This document shows, piece by piece, positions 24,675 to 34,500 of a stretch of DNA of 64,000 bases. This stretch comes from Kryptolebias marmoratus. Lineage: Eukaryota > Chordata > Actinopteri > Cyprinodontiformes > Rivulidae. Numbering within the stretch: position 1 is the first letter of the stretch; every line of letters starts with the position of its first letter. The DNA is taken from NCBI RefSeq assembly GCF_001649575.2, contig NC_051450.1, positions 8,170,463 through 8,234,462 of the forward strand. The letters run 5' to 3'. A program made the position numbers and the translations under genes. The notes under the pieces are model-generated. The model had not been told where the DNA came from and searched no databases. It worked only from the letters and a program-made list of their open reading frames with translations.

Positions 24675-26119
24675 CATACATATATATGTATATATGTGTG
24701 TGTGTGTGTATAATATATATATACAATTAATTGTTCGAACCAGCCAGAAAATACCACTGGAGTTTCATTTTTTGGCTTCCCAAAAGATAAAAACCTTCCT
24801 CAGATTTGGATTCATGAACTCCAATGTGGGAATTACTATCAGAACTCGGGTTTGGACCACTTCAAAGAGAAGCACCGCTCCGACCCTCGTTACTGCGGTG
24901 GACTGGCAAGAGAAGAAAAATAGATCGAACCTAAAGAGATTAGCGTTCGCTTTCTTATAAATCGTTCTCCATTAAAACAGCTTAAAAGCCATAAACAAAA
25001 ATCCGATCAAACAGCTTCTAACAAGAAGAAAACACAGAAACAGACGTACGTTAAAGCAGACTCTGTTACTGTAAATTCCATTAGGCTCAAGTCAGACACT
25101 CAATATCGTTTCTTGGCTGCAGGTTTATTATTTACAACAGTTTGATTGGTCCCATTTGATGTCCTCTCTTGTCCTTTCCACGTCAAAATAAGGGTCAGTG
25201 AGAAATTCAAAGTCTATATTTTTGGCTTTAAAGTAAATTCACAAGAAGACTTCTCTAAATAGGCTCAGTTTTTTAAGCAAAATGAGAAGCAATGGATACT
25301 TGATCTGTCCTAAACTGATCTAATAAAATTTAAATGTCGTTTTTGGGGTGGGGCAGATAAAATGTTACCAATGGCCGAATCCGGCCCGCGGGCCTCAAGT
25401 TTGACACATGCATCTTAGGGTTGTGAGTGACGGGGGTTCGCTTTCCGCAGCTGCTGCCACAAAGATGAAGCCGGAGTGAGATTCCTGCTGAATGTCAGGT
25501 CAGCTGGGATCCACATGAAAGGTTGCGTGTTGGATTCTCACCAGCTTCCTGTTCTGATGAAGCCAGGCTGCGGCGGTGGCGGCGGCAGCTGCTGGCTTTA
25601 GCAGTCTATTCGTCGCGAAGCGCCGCCGGCTTGTTTCGGATCGCCACTGCGACTTTTTGCGCGGCCTCCTCTGTCACATAACCCTTTCCAGCAGGTTTTC
25701 ACAGCGTTTAGGGACAGCGTTTTTTTTTTTTTTTGGTAAAATCCGAATGTTGTTTCTGATTCTGATGTTCTGTTTTTTTTTTTTTTATTTTCTGCAGCTC
25801 GGTGCAGAATAGTGAGCGAGGGAAAAAGATCGGAAACGCCATGATGACAACCAGTCGCAGTATGGTCCAGACAGGAAAGATCGTCGGTAAGGAAGCCTCC
25901 AAATGAGAGGTCCGATGGACAGATTTTCTAAAAAAATAAAAATAAATAAAAAATTGAAACCATTACAATAATTTTCCATACTCAGGTCAGTCAGTGGGCG
26001 GAGCATTGACGAGTGCCAAGTCCGCCATGTCCTCCTGGTTCTCGACGCTTGCCCAGCCGGCGCCAGTAGCCCCGTCCTCCTGTCCTGAACCTGCCACCGC
26101 CGCTGAGGTGAAACAATAA
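1285..26119 (+). CDS. avl9: AVL9 homologue, 16 coding exons
   Basis: Exons: 1285-1368, 12116-12236, 14075-14160, 15650-15721, 15847-15936, 16014-16080, 16533-16573, 16689-16727, 16812-16881, 17135-17601, 18578-18712, 18790-19009, 19215-19332, 20472-20525, 25798-25886, 25986-26119. All have AG/GT borders and join in frame to 1887 nt (628 residues; human is about 648). Landmarks are LHIVVVGFHHKKGCQ at the N terminus, EEWKYLPFLALPDGAHNYQE, YGLLQAKLQLITHAYFEEKD, VTENRDDVFLDGTGWEGGDE and NYRVW. AVL9 belongs to the DENN-related (Avl9) family. In yeast it acts in late secretory traffic from the Golgi, and in human cells it has been linked to polarity and migration. Exon 10 (467 nt) encodes a low-complexity, Ser/Glu/Pro-rich segment that varies between species; the flanking folded parts are strongly conserved. 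Intron 1 (10.7 kb) and intron 14 (5.3 kb) are the large ones. Exons 15 and 16 recur at +6064 because of the block duplication described separately. Confidence 0.97.
2095..2680 (+). repeat. Two adjacent copies of a dispersed fish repeat
   Basis: Segments at about 2095-2380 and 2398-2680 share the same order of blocks: CTACTACCAC, then TTTCAGCTCA, AGAGCCACTTTTGTGT, TTGAATTGG, TGTAGA, GCTCxTCCAATG, and finally GAGATATTTTGCTAACAGACA. The same series recurs at 5325-5490 and 38965-39215, and its end recurs near 24235-24350. The family is not named here. It is interspersed and non-coding, and accounts for several short ORFs. Confidence 0.65.
3255..3385 (+). repeat. SINE-like / LINE 3'-tail repeat with (ATGG)n end
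   Basis: Contains the stretch common in fish genomes beginning GTGATGGACTGGACACCTG, followed by TCCAGGGTGT, a CTCTCGC block, CTGGAGATGGACACCAGC, and a terminal AAAATGGATGGATGG. This layout is typical of many teleost retroposon tails. The family name is uncertain. Confidence 0.6.
3798..4545 (+). mobile_element. Rex3-like (RTE clade) LINE, 3' part, with assembly gap
   Basis: The 5' part translates to a reverse-transcriptase segment with GCPLSP and, after FGGLRIASLLF, the ADDVVLL catalytic box (FADD). After the 386-N gap (3954-4339) comes the C-terminal segment containing IYVPTLIYGHELWVMTERTR and FLHRVSGLSLRDRVRSS. The element ends in a GATG/GATA tail, as described for Rex3 of fish. An ambiguous base at 3901 also falls in it. 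The N gap probably marks collapse or failure to assemble this multicopy element. It is 5'-truncated and dead. Confidence 0.75.
3954..4339. other. Assembly gap (386 N)
   Basis: A run of N inside the reverse-transcriptase region of the LINE. Open frames crossing it are meaningless. Confidence 0.99.
5325..5490 (+). repeat. Further copy of the dispersed CTACTACCAC repeat
   Basis: Carries CTCAGCTACTACCACGCCAA, a CTCAGCTCAGTGTTGGT block, AGCAGCCATGTTGAATCGAG and GTTGCAGATG in the same order as the copies at 2095-2680. It produces the C-terminal part of a signal-peptide-like short ORF, which is therefore not credible as a gene. Confidence 0.6.
5862..6577 (+). mobile_element. hAT-type MITE, copy 1
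   Basis: Begins TAGTGCTGGGCGATAT and ends with its exact inverse, ATATCGCCCAGCACTA. It is flanked by an 8-bp target duplication CTTTGGAG (5854-5861 and 6578-6585). The 8-bp duplication and short inverted repeats identify a hAT element. The interior is AT-rich with many TATCGTGATA motifs, no transposase and one N at 6115-6116. It shares its interior with the copy at 42362-43288 but lacks about 200 bp present there. Confidence 0.88.
6741..8792 (+). mobile_element. Tc1-like DNA transposon with disabled transposase and nested MITE
   Basis: Inverted ends: GTGAAGTTGGGACG at the left and CGTCCCAACTTC at the right. The interior carries a Tc1-like transposase in two separate pieces. 6978-7274 has the helix-turn-helix end (FKNNASKCTVARNLGIS...VHNIIKRFRESG). 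7532-8026 has the catalytic half (LMVWGCISAHNMGNL, FQQDNAEPHSA, WPACSPDLPPIENMW). The pieces are in different frames and the part around the first catalytic aspartate is missing, so it cannot be active. A TA-flanked MITE is inserted at 8190-8711, near the right end. Confidence 0.88.
8190..8711 (-). mobile_element. TA-flanked MITE with CGGAAAATACGGTA-type ends, copy 1
   Basis: Starts TACCATATTTTCTGG and ends GGGAAAAAACGGTA. Near both ends lie degenerate sub-terminal repeats of the type GCGCCTTATAATCCGG. It interrupts the Tc1-like element, so it is younger. Its inverted relative lies at 43348-43688: the shared block CGGTGGAGGCGTTTATACTT here appears reverse-complemented there. The flanking TA suggests Tc1/mariner-like targeting, but the superfamily is not settled. 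Confidence 0.7.
10529..10830 (+). repeat. DNA-transposon-like dispersed repeat
   Basis: Starts CACTGCCTGGCC followed by an A-run and GGTTACACACTCTAATATTT, a sequence beginning I recognise as common in fish genomes. No coding capacity or matching right end is visible. Family unassigned; right boundary approximate. Confidence 0.5.
11012..11225 (+). mobile_element. Palindromic hAT MITE
   Basis: A 214-bp near-perfect inverted repeat: it begins CAGGGGTGGCCAATCCTGGT and ends ACCAGGATTGGCCACCCCTG. It is flanked by an 8-bp target duplication GTTTAAGT (11004-11011 and 11226-11233). The CAGGGGTGGCC ends and 8-bp duplication are hallmarks of hAT (Charlie/Tip100-like) elements. It has no coding content and could fold into a long hairpin in the AVL9 pre-mRNA. 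Confidence 0.88.
14664..15443. mobile_element. Long-terminal-inverted-repeat element with exon-like core
   Basis: Starts AATCCGTGTATGGTTCGTTC and ends with the inverse around CCATACACGGATT, flanked by a 6-bp duplication TTTACA (14658-14663 and 15444-15449). The arms, about 14664-14950 and 15151-15443, are inverted copies of about 290 bp and include CAGTAGGTGGCGGTAATGT and its complement. The core (14951-15150) holds an ATG at 15041 opening a short frame (MDLFVLFKENRHISLR...) that ends at a GTAAGT donor (15130). It lies in AVL9 intron 3. The superfamily is not identified; 6-bp duplications occur in Dada and IS3EU, among others. Confidence 0.7.
20526..25797 (+). other. AVL9 intron 14
   Basis: A 5.3 kb intron. 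It holds a GC-rich, CpG-rich patch at about 21230-21760 with a (TG)n run (21445-21482), a long (TA)n tract (24620-24722), and a repeat end at about 24235-24350. A short stretch at 25370-25410 (GGCCGAATCCGGCCCGCGGG) resembles the common fish CCGGCCCGCGGGCC repeat end. The rest is unremarkable unique-looking AT-rich sequence. Confidence 0.65.
24620..24722. repeat. (TA)n/(TG)n microsatellite
   Basis: About 100 bp of alternating TA with CATA and TGTG interruptions. Confidence 0.95.
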
Positions 26120-28360
26120 CAGTCGGGGTCCAAAACTCCTCGGCGTCCCCGTCCTCCGATCGTACAGCCTTTAGGGTCAGTCGTCACAGATGTGGGTAGA
26201 AAAAAAAATCCTCAAATTTAAAGGGAAACCATAAAACGTGACCATCTCTAACCTGGAGAATCTGGACTCTTTCCAGCGTCGTCGATGCCACTACAAAGAC
26301 AACGGCAACAAATTAACTGTACCGTCCATAATCACTGTGAGGTGGAAACTGCCACTAATGTTGATCAAAATCTGACCTACCGTTTTCTCACTGCTGCAGT
26401 TTGTATCGCTGATTTCTTTCCTCTGAGACACAAAAGTTGCTGTATTTGGGTTTGCTGTGTTGCCTCTCTTATTCAGTTTTTAATCAAATCTCTGCAGATT
26501 TGACCTAATAGCATGAGCCACGGCACCTTAAAAGGTTTTATCTAATTAGGATTTTAAATTCATTCAAGCTCAGTGCCTCTAACAACATTGTGGTTGTTTT
26601 AGTGAAGTAAAATTTAAAACACTGGTTGGCTTAAGGATAGCTAAAGCTTATCATTAGCAATAAATTTATTTATTCCTTTAGTTTTACTAAAGAAAAGTTA
26701 CAATGGTCAATGTGGTTGTTTGCAAACACTTAAAAATAAACTGCTAAATATACAAAATAAAAGCTCTTTTTTTGGTCTTGTAACAGTAGCAATTTTCCCC
26801 TGCTAACTAGAAAATGCTAACAAAATTAGCTAGCTAACATCTCCCCGTTATTTTATCTACTTTGGAGAAATGAGCAGTAAACAATAAATAACATATATTT
26901 AGCAAACGCTAACCAAATATCATTTCTGGTGTGGTTGTAATTAAAAAATGTACTCAATGACGACAATAATTTTACAAAAACAAGAGTCTTTGTACTGCTA
27001 AGCTACATTAGCTAGTAAGTTTTGTTAGCATTATCTTTGCTAGCTAAAATGCTAAATTCTATAGCTAATTAAAGTAAAGTAGCACTGAAGATATATCTTT
27101 CTGAAGGAAAAAGTAAAATTATACAGTTTAAACTTCGTTTTTAATGCAGAAAAAATGTCAGAAATGGTTATTAAATGAGAGGAAATTGTAAATGATATCA
27201 AAGTAAACGAGTTTTGGGAGAATCTTAAACCAAACTAAGAATATTCTTTATCTGTTTTTTGATATATCAATAATATGGACGTTATCCCCACCTAAGTGTG
27301 TTTTAGATGTTTTAGCATTTTATTAAAATTTTGTTGATAGAAATTACTTTATAAGCAGAGAAAAAAAAAATTGTTTTAAAAAATATCTGGGCCTAAAGTA
27401 GACCGAAACAACATTTTACAGCTTAAACATTTGCTTTTTACTGTAAATTGTTACCTTTTTTTCTGTTTTTCTTTAAAATATTGGTCACATTTTATACTTA
27501 CTTTGAGATAAGCTTACAAGAGACAATTTAGGAAAGGAATAAACAGAATTATGTTTGATTCACTGCAAATAAAAACACCTCCACTGCAGGAAAAATGTAT
27601 TATTCTTGCTAAAACAACCACAGTGTTGCTACAGAACCAAAATGCTTCATTTCGATCGAAAACGCCTCCTTTAGTTGTGAAGGAATCTCTGGAAAACTGT
27701 GGATTTGTGGGGCGTTAGTAACCCTCCCCTGCGCCTTTTTGTACTTTGTCAGTATACACATAAATAAATATATATATATTTGAAGAAGTATATTTAGTAA
27801 CACAAAAAATAGTCTCGTTACAGATAACGTATTTATTTGTTGTGTAACGTAAAAGAATCTGTGCTCTTTCTCATGACAACACTGGAAGAAGTGGACCACT
27901 GTGTTTATTTGCACAAGGCAGCCATTTTCTTGTCTCTTTGTGAACCTTTACCTTGTAAACCTGTATTTTCGAGACGCTTACGGGATTGTTTCCCATCATG
28001 CCGCTCAGCGGTGTGAGATTGAATTCGAACCCGGCAAGCGCGCCGCTCCCCAGCTTTTAAGCGTCCGCGTGGTTTCTGTTGTCGTCGCGTTTTCACACCT
28101 CCTTTGATCACTTCCTGGATTAAGTTTGGTAAAAGAAAAAAAAACCGTATGCTATTATTTTGGTGTATTTTTTTTTCTATGATCCCGAAGATCTATTTTC
28201 ATTTTGTATTTAAATATTCTGAATGTAAAGTGAGCTGAGTTTCACCGAATATTTTTCCTGAGAGATGCTTTGAACGTGCTGGAGAATGAAGTGATGAACC
28301 ATGTTGCTGTATTTAAAGAAATAAAAAAAAAAATAAAAACTGCACTTTTATTTTTTAGGA
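26120..28360 (+). other. AVL9 3' untranslated / downstream region
   Basis: AT-rich, no coding potential. Candidate poly(A) signals occur at several AATAAA sites, among them one near 26655, one near 27538 and a cluster at about 28318-28340 followed by TGCACTTTTATTTTTT. The last cluster is a plausible end for a long 3' UTR, but this cannot be fixed from sequence alone. The same region recurs at +6064 in copy B. Confidence 0.4.
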
Positions 28361-29699
28361 GCGGCGGTTATCTTGTGTGTCTGCTTTTAAATGTGTCAGC
28401 CGAACAAAGTGAAAAACATTCACGTTCGGACTGATTTTTAATTTTTTTTTTTTTTTAATTAAAAATTAAAAAGACAGGTAATCCCGAGCGCAGCGGTTGT
28501 TCAGCCTGAGGCAAACGGACTTCATGACAACCTGTGTGAACGCTATGTCCAAAACAAAGTTCTCCAAATGCAGCAAAAACTTAAATTTCTTAAAGCTTTA
28601 AACCAACAAATTAAACACAAGCTGAAAGTAAATAAAGTTTAACTTTGACGTCAGCACAGACGAGTTAAGAAGTGGCCACAGCAAAGAAATACAGAATTTT
28701 CTTATTATTTTTTTTTAGCGTTTTAGACATTTAAGGATCTGTACAGAAAAAAATAATGTGTATTAAAAGTCTCATCATAAAGGGCACATCTTTAACCGAA
28801 AGCTCGGGTTATACGGCGGAAAAAAGAAAACAAAAGCTGAATATTTTTAGAATTTCCAACTACCAGCATTAGGACGGTTTGTCAATTTTTCAACCTAAAA
28901 AATAATCATCAGTCAGAATTAATTCAGGACGTCGTCATTGACAGACAGGCCTGGATGAAGATGTCCCCTTAACGGTAGCGAGACCAAATATTTATCGAAT
29001 ACGGAGTAAATGCCCTTCGAAAGGATTGGTCCAAAACTGGAGTCAGATAACTGTCAGTCTGTCTGAGCTGTTTATGAAAATGTTTTAAGTGGCGTGTGAA
29101 GCTCCATGGTTCCTTCAGCAGGACCGACCTCATCCTCGGGGATTTCCAGGAGCGTGTCGGAGTGTGTGTGCTTGACCGGAGATCCTAACCGGAGAATGTC
29201 CGGAAGGGAAAGATGTGTTAAAAATCAGAAGCTGACGTGTTCCAAATAGTCTGTTAGTTATGAAGGAAGCTTATTTTATTGTCCGAGTTGACAACGAAGT
29301 TAAAAAATAAACAAGTTTTGCTTGATATTTACTAAATAAAAGAGTACAGAGGAGTGATCTGTATCCTGCTGAAAGCGTTTGAATCTGACGACAATTTTCA
29401 CCACTTTCTTTAAATAAACTGCAACTATTACCTTCCGCCTATTTAGTAATAATAAAAAGCAAAACTAGAAGCACTCGGAGAGCTCAAACCTCCCACCAAG
29501 GCCACAGCGTGATTAAAAAACAGCGCCATCCGGATTACAATCTGGATGAGCGCCATATTTTAATCCGTTGTTTTTTGGGACAACCCTAACATTTCCTGAA
29601 GATTTCCTCCAAATCTGTTCATTAATTTTTACCTGATCTTTGCTGACAGACAGATACACAACTGAAAACAGAACCTCCTTGGTTGAGGAAACAGAAGGG

Positions 29700-30065
29700 T
29701 CACATGTAGGAGCAGAGACGAGTTTTTAACAGAGGGGTTACATGTGACCTTGACCTTTGACCTTGAAATCAACAGGCATCATCTTTGACCCATGAGGCGT
29801 CCGGCTGTGCAGTTTGACATTCCTACATGACACAGCTGCACAATTAGAGCACGAGGTCAACTGTGAGGTTGACCTTTGACCCCATGAACCTTGAAATCAA
29901 TGGTGATCACCCTCTGACCAAAGAGGTGTCCAGCTGTGCAGTTTAATTCTTCGTTACGTGATTGAATAGTTAGAGCACAAAGTAATCTGTGATTTTAACC
30001 TGGAAATCAACAGTGATCACCCCTTGACTCATGAGGTGTCCTGCTGTGAAGTTTGACATTCCTGA
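29700..30065 (+). repeat. ~120 bp tandem repeat, about three units
   Basis: Units share TGACCTTTGACC, TTGAAATCAACAG, TGATCACC or similar, GACTCATGAGGTGTCC, GCTGTGCAGTTTGACATTCC and TTAGAGCAC. They are moderately diverged. An identical set sits at about 35764-36129 in copy B. Confidence 0.75.
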
Positions 30066-30305
30066 AAATCTGTTCCTAACTTTTTGAGTAATTTTGTAAG
30101 CAGACAAACAAAAACAGATGGGAGTTTGGTGCTTTTTTGTTTTGTTGTTGTTTTGCTGAATAAAAATCTAATTTCCCTCAAAGTTGTGGCAACTTAGAAA
30201 CTCTTGCTCTCGTCTCACAATAAAAGTCAACTTTTAGGTTAAACCAAATCTTAAAAAAATAAAATATTTATGATCTGCGTGTACGTTGTAGATGAGGTGA
30301 AACAG

Positions 30306-31353
30306 TCGATCACAGAATTCTTTTTATCAAGACCTGAACCTGTCGTTGGTCACATCGTGGCTTAGATTTTGTTTCCGTCTTCATGGGGAATACTCTTCTT
30401 CCTCGGCACCTATTTGTTGTGGTGTACCTCAAGGGTCCTATTTTGGGTCCTGTTCTTTTTTTCTTTATATACGCTTCCTGTGGGTTCAAGGTTCAGAAAG
30501 TGGAACATTTGAGGACATCCAATTTTATTTCCCTTTTAAACCGGATGTCTCTGTTTAACTGTCTACAGGACGGTTTGACCCCGAATGAAAACAAGACTGA
30601 AATGATCGTACTTGGAGATCCTCCTCCTCCTCAGTGAGTTCGCTGATATCCTCGGCTCTCTGACTCCTCGTTGTTCCTCCACTGTCAGAGATCTTTTTAG
30701 ACCTTTTTATTATTTGAGAACCAAGTATCCACAGTTGTCAAAACCACTTTTTATCAGTTACGTCAAATTACCAAAGCAAGATCTAACTTTCCTCCAAAAC
30801 ACCTCAAAACTCTTGTCCATGCCTTCGCCGCCTCGAGACCGGACGGCTGCAGTTCTCTATATGTCTGTCTTTCCCAAACGTCTGTCCATCGCCTGCAGTT
30901 AGTCCTGAACGCCGCTGCTCGTCTTTTAACACGTACCAGAAGGCAGGACCACATCCCCCCAGTTTCAGCAGATTTACATCGGCTGCCCGTTTGTTTTCAT
31001 ATCCACTTTAAGATTCTTTTACTCCCTTTTTAAACATTTTCCATGTGTCGGCACCACTGCATTCAACTGAACTTCTTGACTTTTCTAAGCCTAACGGAGC
31101 ACTGAGATCTTCCAGCCAGAAGCTCTTAGTGCAGCTGAGGGCTAAATTAAAGCTCAGAGGGGATCGGCCCCCCGACTCTGGAACAAGGGGCCCCATGACG
31201 TTCGTACTCCAGTCTTTTAAATCCTGCCTGAAAATTCAATTTTTTATATTGACTTTTAAGTCGAGTTTAGTCTGAGTTCCATCGGATCCTTTATGTTCCA
31301 TTTTTTCCGTTTTATTTAGTTTTTAACCCATTTTTACTGCACCTGTTGGTTTT
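30306..31353 (+). mobile_element. L2-like LINE, decayed ORF2 3' half (copy A, cut by gap)
   Basis: Three frames together show non-LTR reverse-transcriptase pieces. SSSSAPICCGVPQGS, with the following LGPVLFF in another frame, is the RT palm region. Next are LTPNENKTEMIVLGDPPP, then VLNAAARLLTRTRR-type residues and PVSADLHRLPVRFHIHFKIL-type residues, then LRAKLKLRGDRPPDSGTRGP and a FKSCLKIQFF end. Order and motifs fit the L2 clade. Frameshifts and stops make it dead. Copy B (36370-37417) runs on through the true 3' end. Confidence 0.75.
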
Positions 31354-31556
31354 NNNNNNNNNNNNNNNNNNNNNNNNNNNNNNNNNNNNNNNNNNNNNNN
31401 NNNNNNNNNNNNNNNNNNNNNNNNNNNNNNNNNNNNNNNNNNNNNNNNNNNNNNNNNNNNNNNNNNNNNNNNNNNNNNNNNNNNNNNNNNNNNNNNNNNN
31501 NNNNNNNNNNNNNNNNNNNNNNNNNNNNNNNNNNNNNNNNNNNNNNNNNNNNNNNN
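31354..31556. other. Assembly gap (203 N) between duplicated blocks
   Basis: An N run that exactly abuts both copies of the 5.86 kb duplicated block. It is probably an artificial scaffold gap rather than missing sequence. Confidence 0.99.
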
Positions 31557-34500
31557 GTCAGGTCAGCTGGGATCCACATGAAAGGTTGCGTGTTGGATTC
31601 TCACCAGCTTCCTGTTCTGATGAAGCCAGGCTGCGGCGGTGGCGGCGGCAGCTGCTGGCTTTAGCAGTCTATTCGTCGCGAAGCGCCGCCGGCTTGTTTC
31701 GGATCGCCACTGCGACTTTTTGCGCGGCCTCCTCTGTCACATAACCCTTTCCAGCAGGTTTTCACAGCGTTTAGGGACAGCGTTTTTTTTTTTTTTTGGT
31801 AAAATCCGAATGTTGTTTCTGATTCTGATGTTCTGTTTTTTTTTTTTTTTATTTTCTGCAGCTCGGTGCAGAATAGTGAGCGAGGGAAAAAGATCGGAAA
31901 CGCCATGATGACAACCAGTCGCAGTATGGTCCAGACAGGAAAGATCGTCGGTAAGGAAGCCTCCAAATGAGAGGTCCGATGGACAGATTTTCTAAAAAAA
32001 TAAAAATAAATAAAAAATTGAAACCATTACAATAATTTTCCATACTCAGGTCAGTCAGTGGGCGGAGCATTGACGAGTGCCAAGTCCGCCATGTCCTCCT
32101 GGTTCTCGACGCTTGCCCAGCCGGCGCCAGTAGCCCCGTCCTCCTGTCCTGAACCTGCCACCGCCGCTGAGGTGAAACAATAACAGTCGGGGTCCAAAAC
32201 TCCTCGGCGTCCCCGTCCTCCGATCGTACAGCCTTTAGGGTCAGTCGTCACAGATGTGGGTAGAAAAAAAAATCCTCAAATTTAAAGGGAAACCATAAAA
32301 CGTGACCATCTCTAACCTGGAGAATCTGGACTCTTTCCAGCGTCGTCGATGCCACTACAAAGACAACGGCAACAAATTAACTGTACCGTCCATAATCACT
32401 GTGAGGTGGAAACTGCCACTAATGTTGATCAAAATCTGACCTACCGTTTTCTCACTGCTGCAGTTTGTATCGCTGATTTCTTTCCTCTGAGACACAAAAG
32501 TTGCTGTATTTGGGTTTGCTGTGTTGCCTCTCTTATTCAGTTTTTAATCAAATCTCTGCAGATTTGACCTAATAGCATGAGCCACGGCACCTTAAAAGGT
32601 TTTATCTAATTAGGATTTTAAATTCATTCAAGCTCAGTGCCTCTAACAACATTGTGGTTGTTTTAGTGAAGTAAAATTTAAAACACTGGTTGGCTTAAGG
32701 ATAGCTAAAGCTTATCATTAGCAATAAATTTATTTATTCCTTTAGTTTTACTAAAGAAAAGTTACAATGGTCAATGTGGTTGTTTGCAAACACTTAAAAA
32801 TAAACTGCTAAATATACAAAATAAAAGCTCTTTTTTTGGTCTTGTAACAGTAGCAATTTTCCCCTGCTAACTAGAAAATGCTAACAAAATTAGCTAGCTA
32901 ACATCTCCCCGTTATTTTATCTACTTTGGAGAAATGAGCAGTAAACAATAAATAACATATATTTAGCAAACGCTAACCAAATATCATTTCTGGTGTGGTT
33001 GTAATTAAAAAATGTACTCAATGACGACAATAATTTTACAAAAACAAGAGTCTTTGTACTGCTAAGCTACATTAGCTAGTAAGTTTTGTTAGCATTATCT
33101 TTGCTAGCTAAAATGCTAAATTCTATAGCTAATTAAAGTAAAGTAGCACTGAAGATATATCTTTCTGAAGGAAAAAGTAAAATTATACAGTTTAAACTTC
33201 GTTTTTAATGCAGAAAAAATGTCAGAAATGGTTATTAAATGAGAGGAAATTGTAAATGATATCAAAGTAAACGAGTTTTGGGAGAATCTTAAACCAAACT
33301 AAGAATATTCTTTATCTGTTTTTTGATATATCAATAATATGGACGTTATCCCCACCTAAGTGTGTTTTAGATGTTTTAGCATTTTATTAAAATTTTGTTG
33401 ATAGAAATTACTTTATAAGCAGAGAAAAAAAAAATTGTTTTAAAAAATATCTGGGCCTAAAGTAGACCGAAACAACATTTTACAGCTTAAACATTTGCTT
33501 TTTACTGTAAATTGTTACCTTTTTTTCTGTTTTTCTTTAAAATATTGGTCACATTTTATACTTACTTTGAGATAAGCTTACAAGAGACAATTTAGGAAAG
33601 GAATAAACAGAATTATGTTTGATTCACTGCAAATAAAAACACCTCCACTGCAGGAAAAATGTATTATTCTTGCTAAAACAACCACAGTGTTGCTACAGAA
33701 CCAAAATGCTTCATTTCGATCGAAAACGCCTCCTTTAGTTGTGAAGGAATCTCTGGAAAACTGTGGATTTGTGGGGCGTTAGTAACCCTCCCCTGCGCCT
33801 TTTTGTACTTTGTCAGTATACACATAAATAAATATATATATATTTGAAGAAGTATATTTAGTAACACAAAAAATAGTCTCGTTACAGATAACGTATTTAT
33901 TTGTTGTGTAACGTAAAAGAATCTGTGCTCTTTCTCATGACAACACTGGAAGAAGTGGACCACTGTGTTTATTTGCACAAGGCAGCCATTTTCTTGTCTC
34001 TTTGTGAACCTTTACCTTGTAAACCTGTATTTTCGAGACGCTTACGGGATTGTTTCCCATCATGCCGCTCAGCGGTGTGAGATTGAATTCGAACCCGGCA
34101 AGCGCGCCGCTCCCCAGCTTTTAAGCGTCCGCGTGGTTTCTGTTGTCGTCGCGTTTTCACACCTCCTTTGATCACTTCCTGGATTAAGTTTGGTAAAAGA
34201 AAAAAAAACCGTATGCTATTATTTTGGTGTATTTTTTTTTCTATGATCCCGAAGATCTATTTTCATTTTGTATTTAAATATTCTGAATGTAAAGTGAGCT
34301 GAGTTTCACCGAATATTTTTCCTGAGAGATGCTTTGAACGTGCTGGAGAATGAAGTGATGAACCATGTTGCTGTATTTAAAGAAATAAAAAAAAAAATAA
34401 AAACTGCACTTTTATTTTTTAGGAGCGGCGGTTATCTTGTGTGTCTGCTTTTAAATGTGTCAGCCGAACAAAGTGAAAAACATTCACGTTCGGACTGATT

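Larger units (their letters stand above)
25494..31353 (+). repeat. 5.86 kb duplicated block, copy A (left of gap)
   Basis: From GTCAGGTCAGCTGGGATCC at 25494 to the last base before the N gap, this block repeats at 31557-37417. The offset is 6063 at the start and 6064 from the poly-T before exon 15 onward, because that T-run is 14 long here and 15 there. Every other stretch I compared is identical, including non-coding repeats and all short ORFs. Copy A ends at the gap and copy B starts at it, the signature of overlapping contig ends left unmerged. Confidence 0.95.

Noticed and set aside
31639..31908. A second, slightly longer version of a short ORF in the duplicated block, suggesting divergence between copies
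   Set aside because: The difference comes only from one extra T in a homopolymer; the blocks are otherwise the same.
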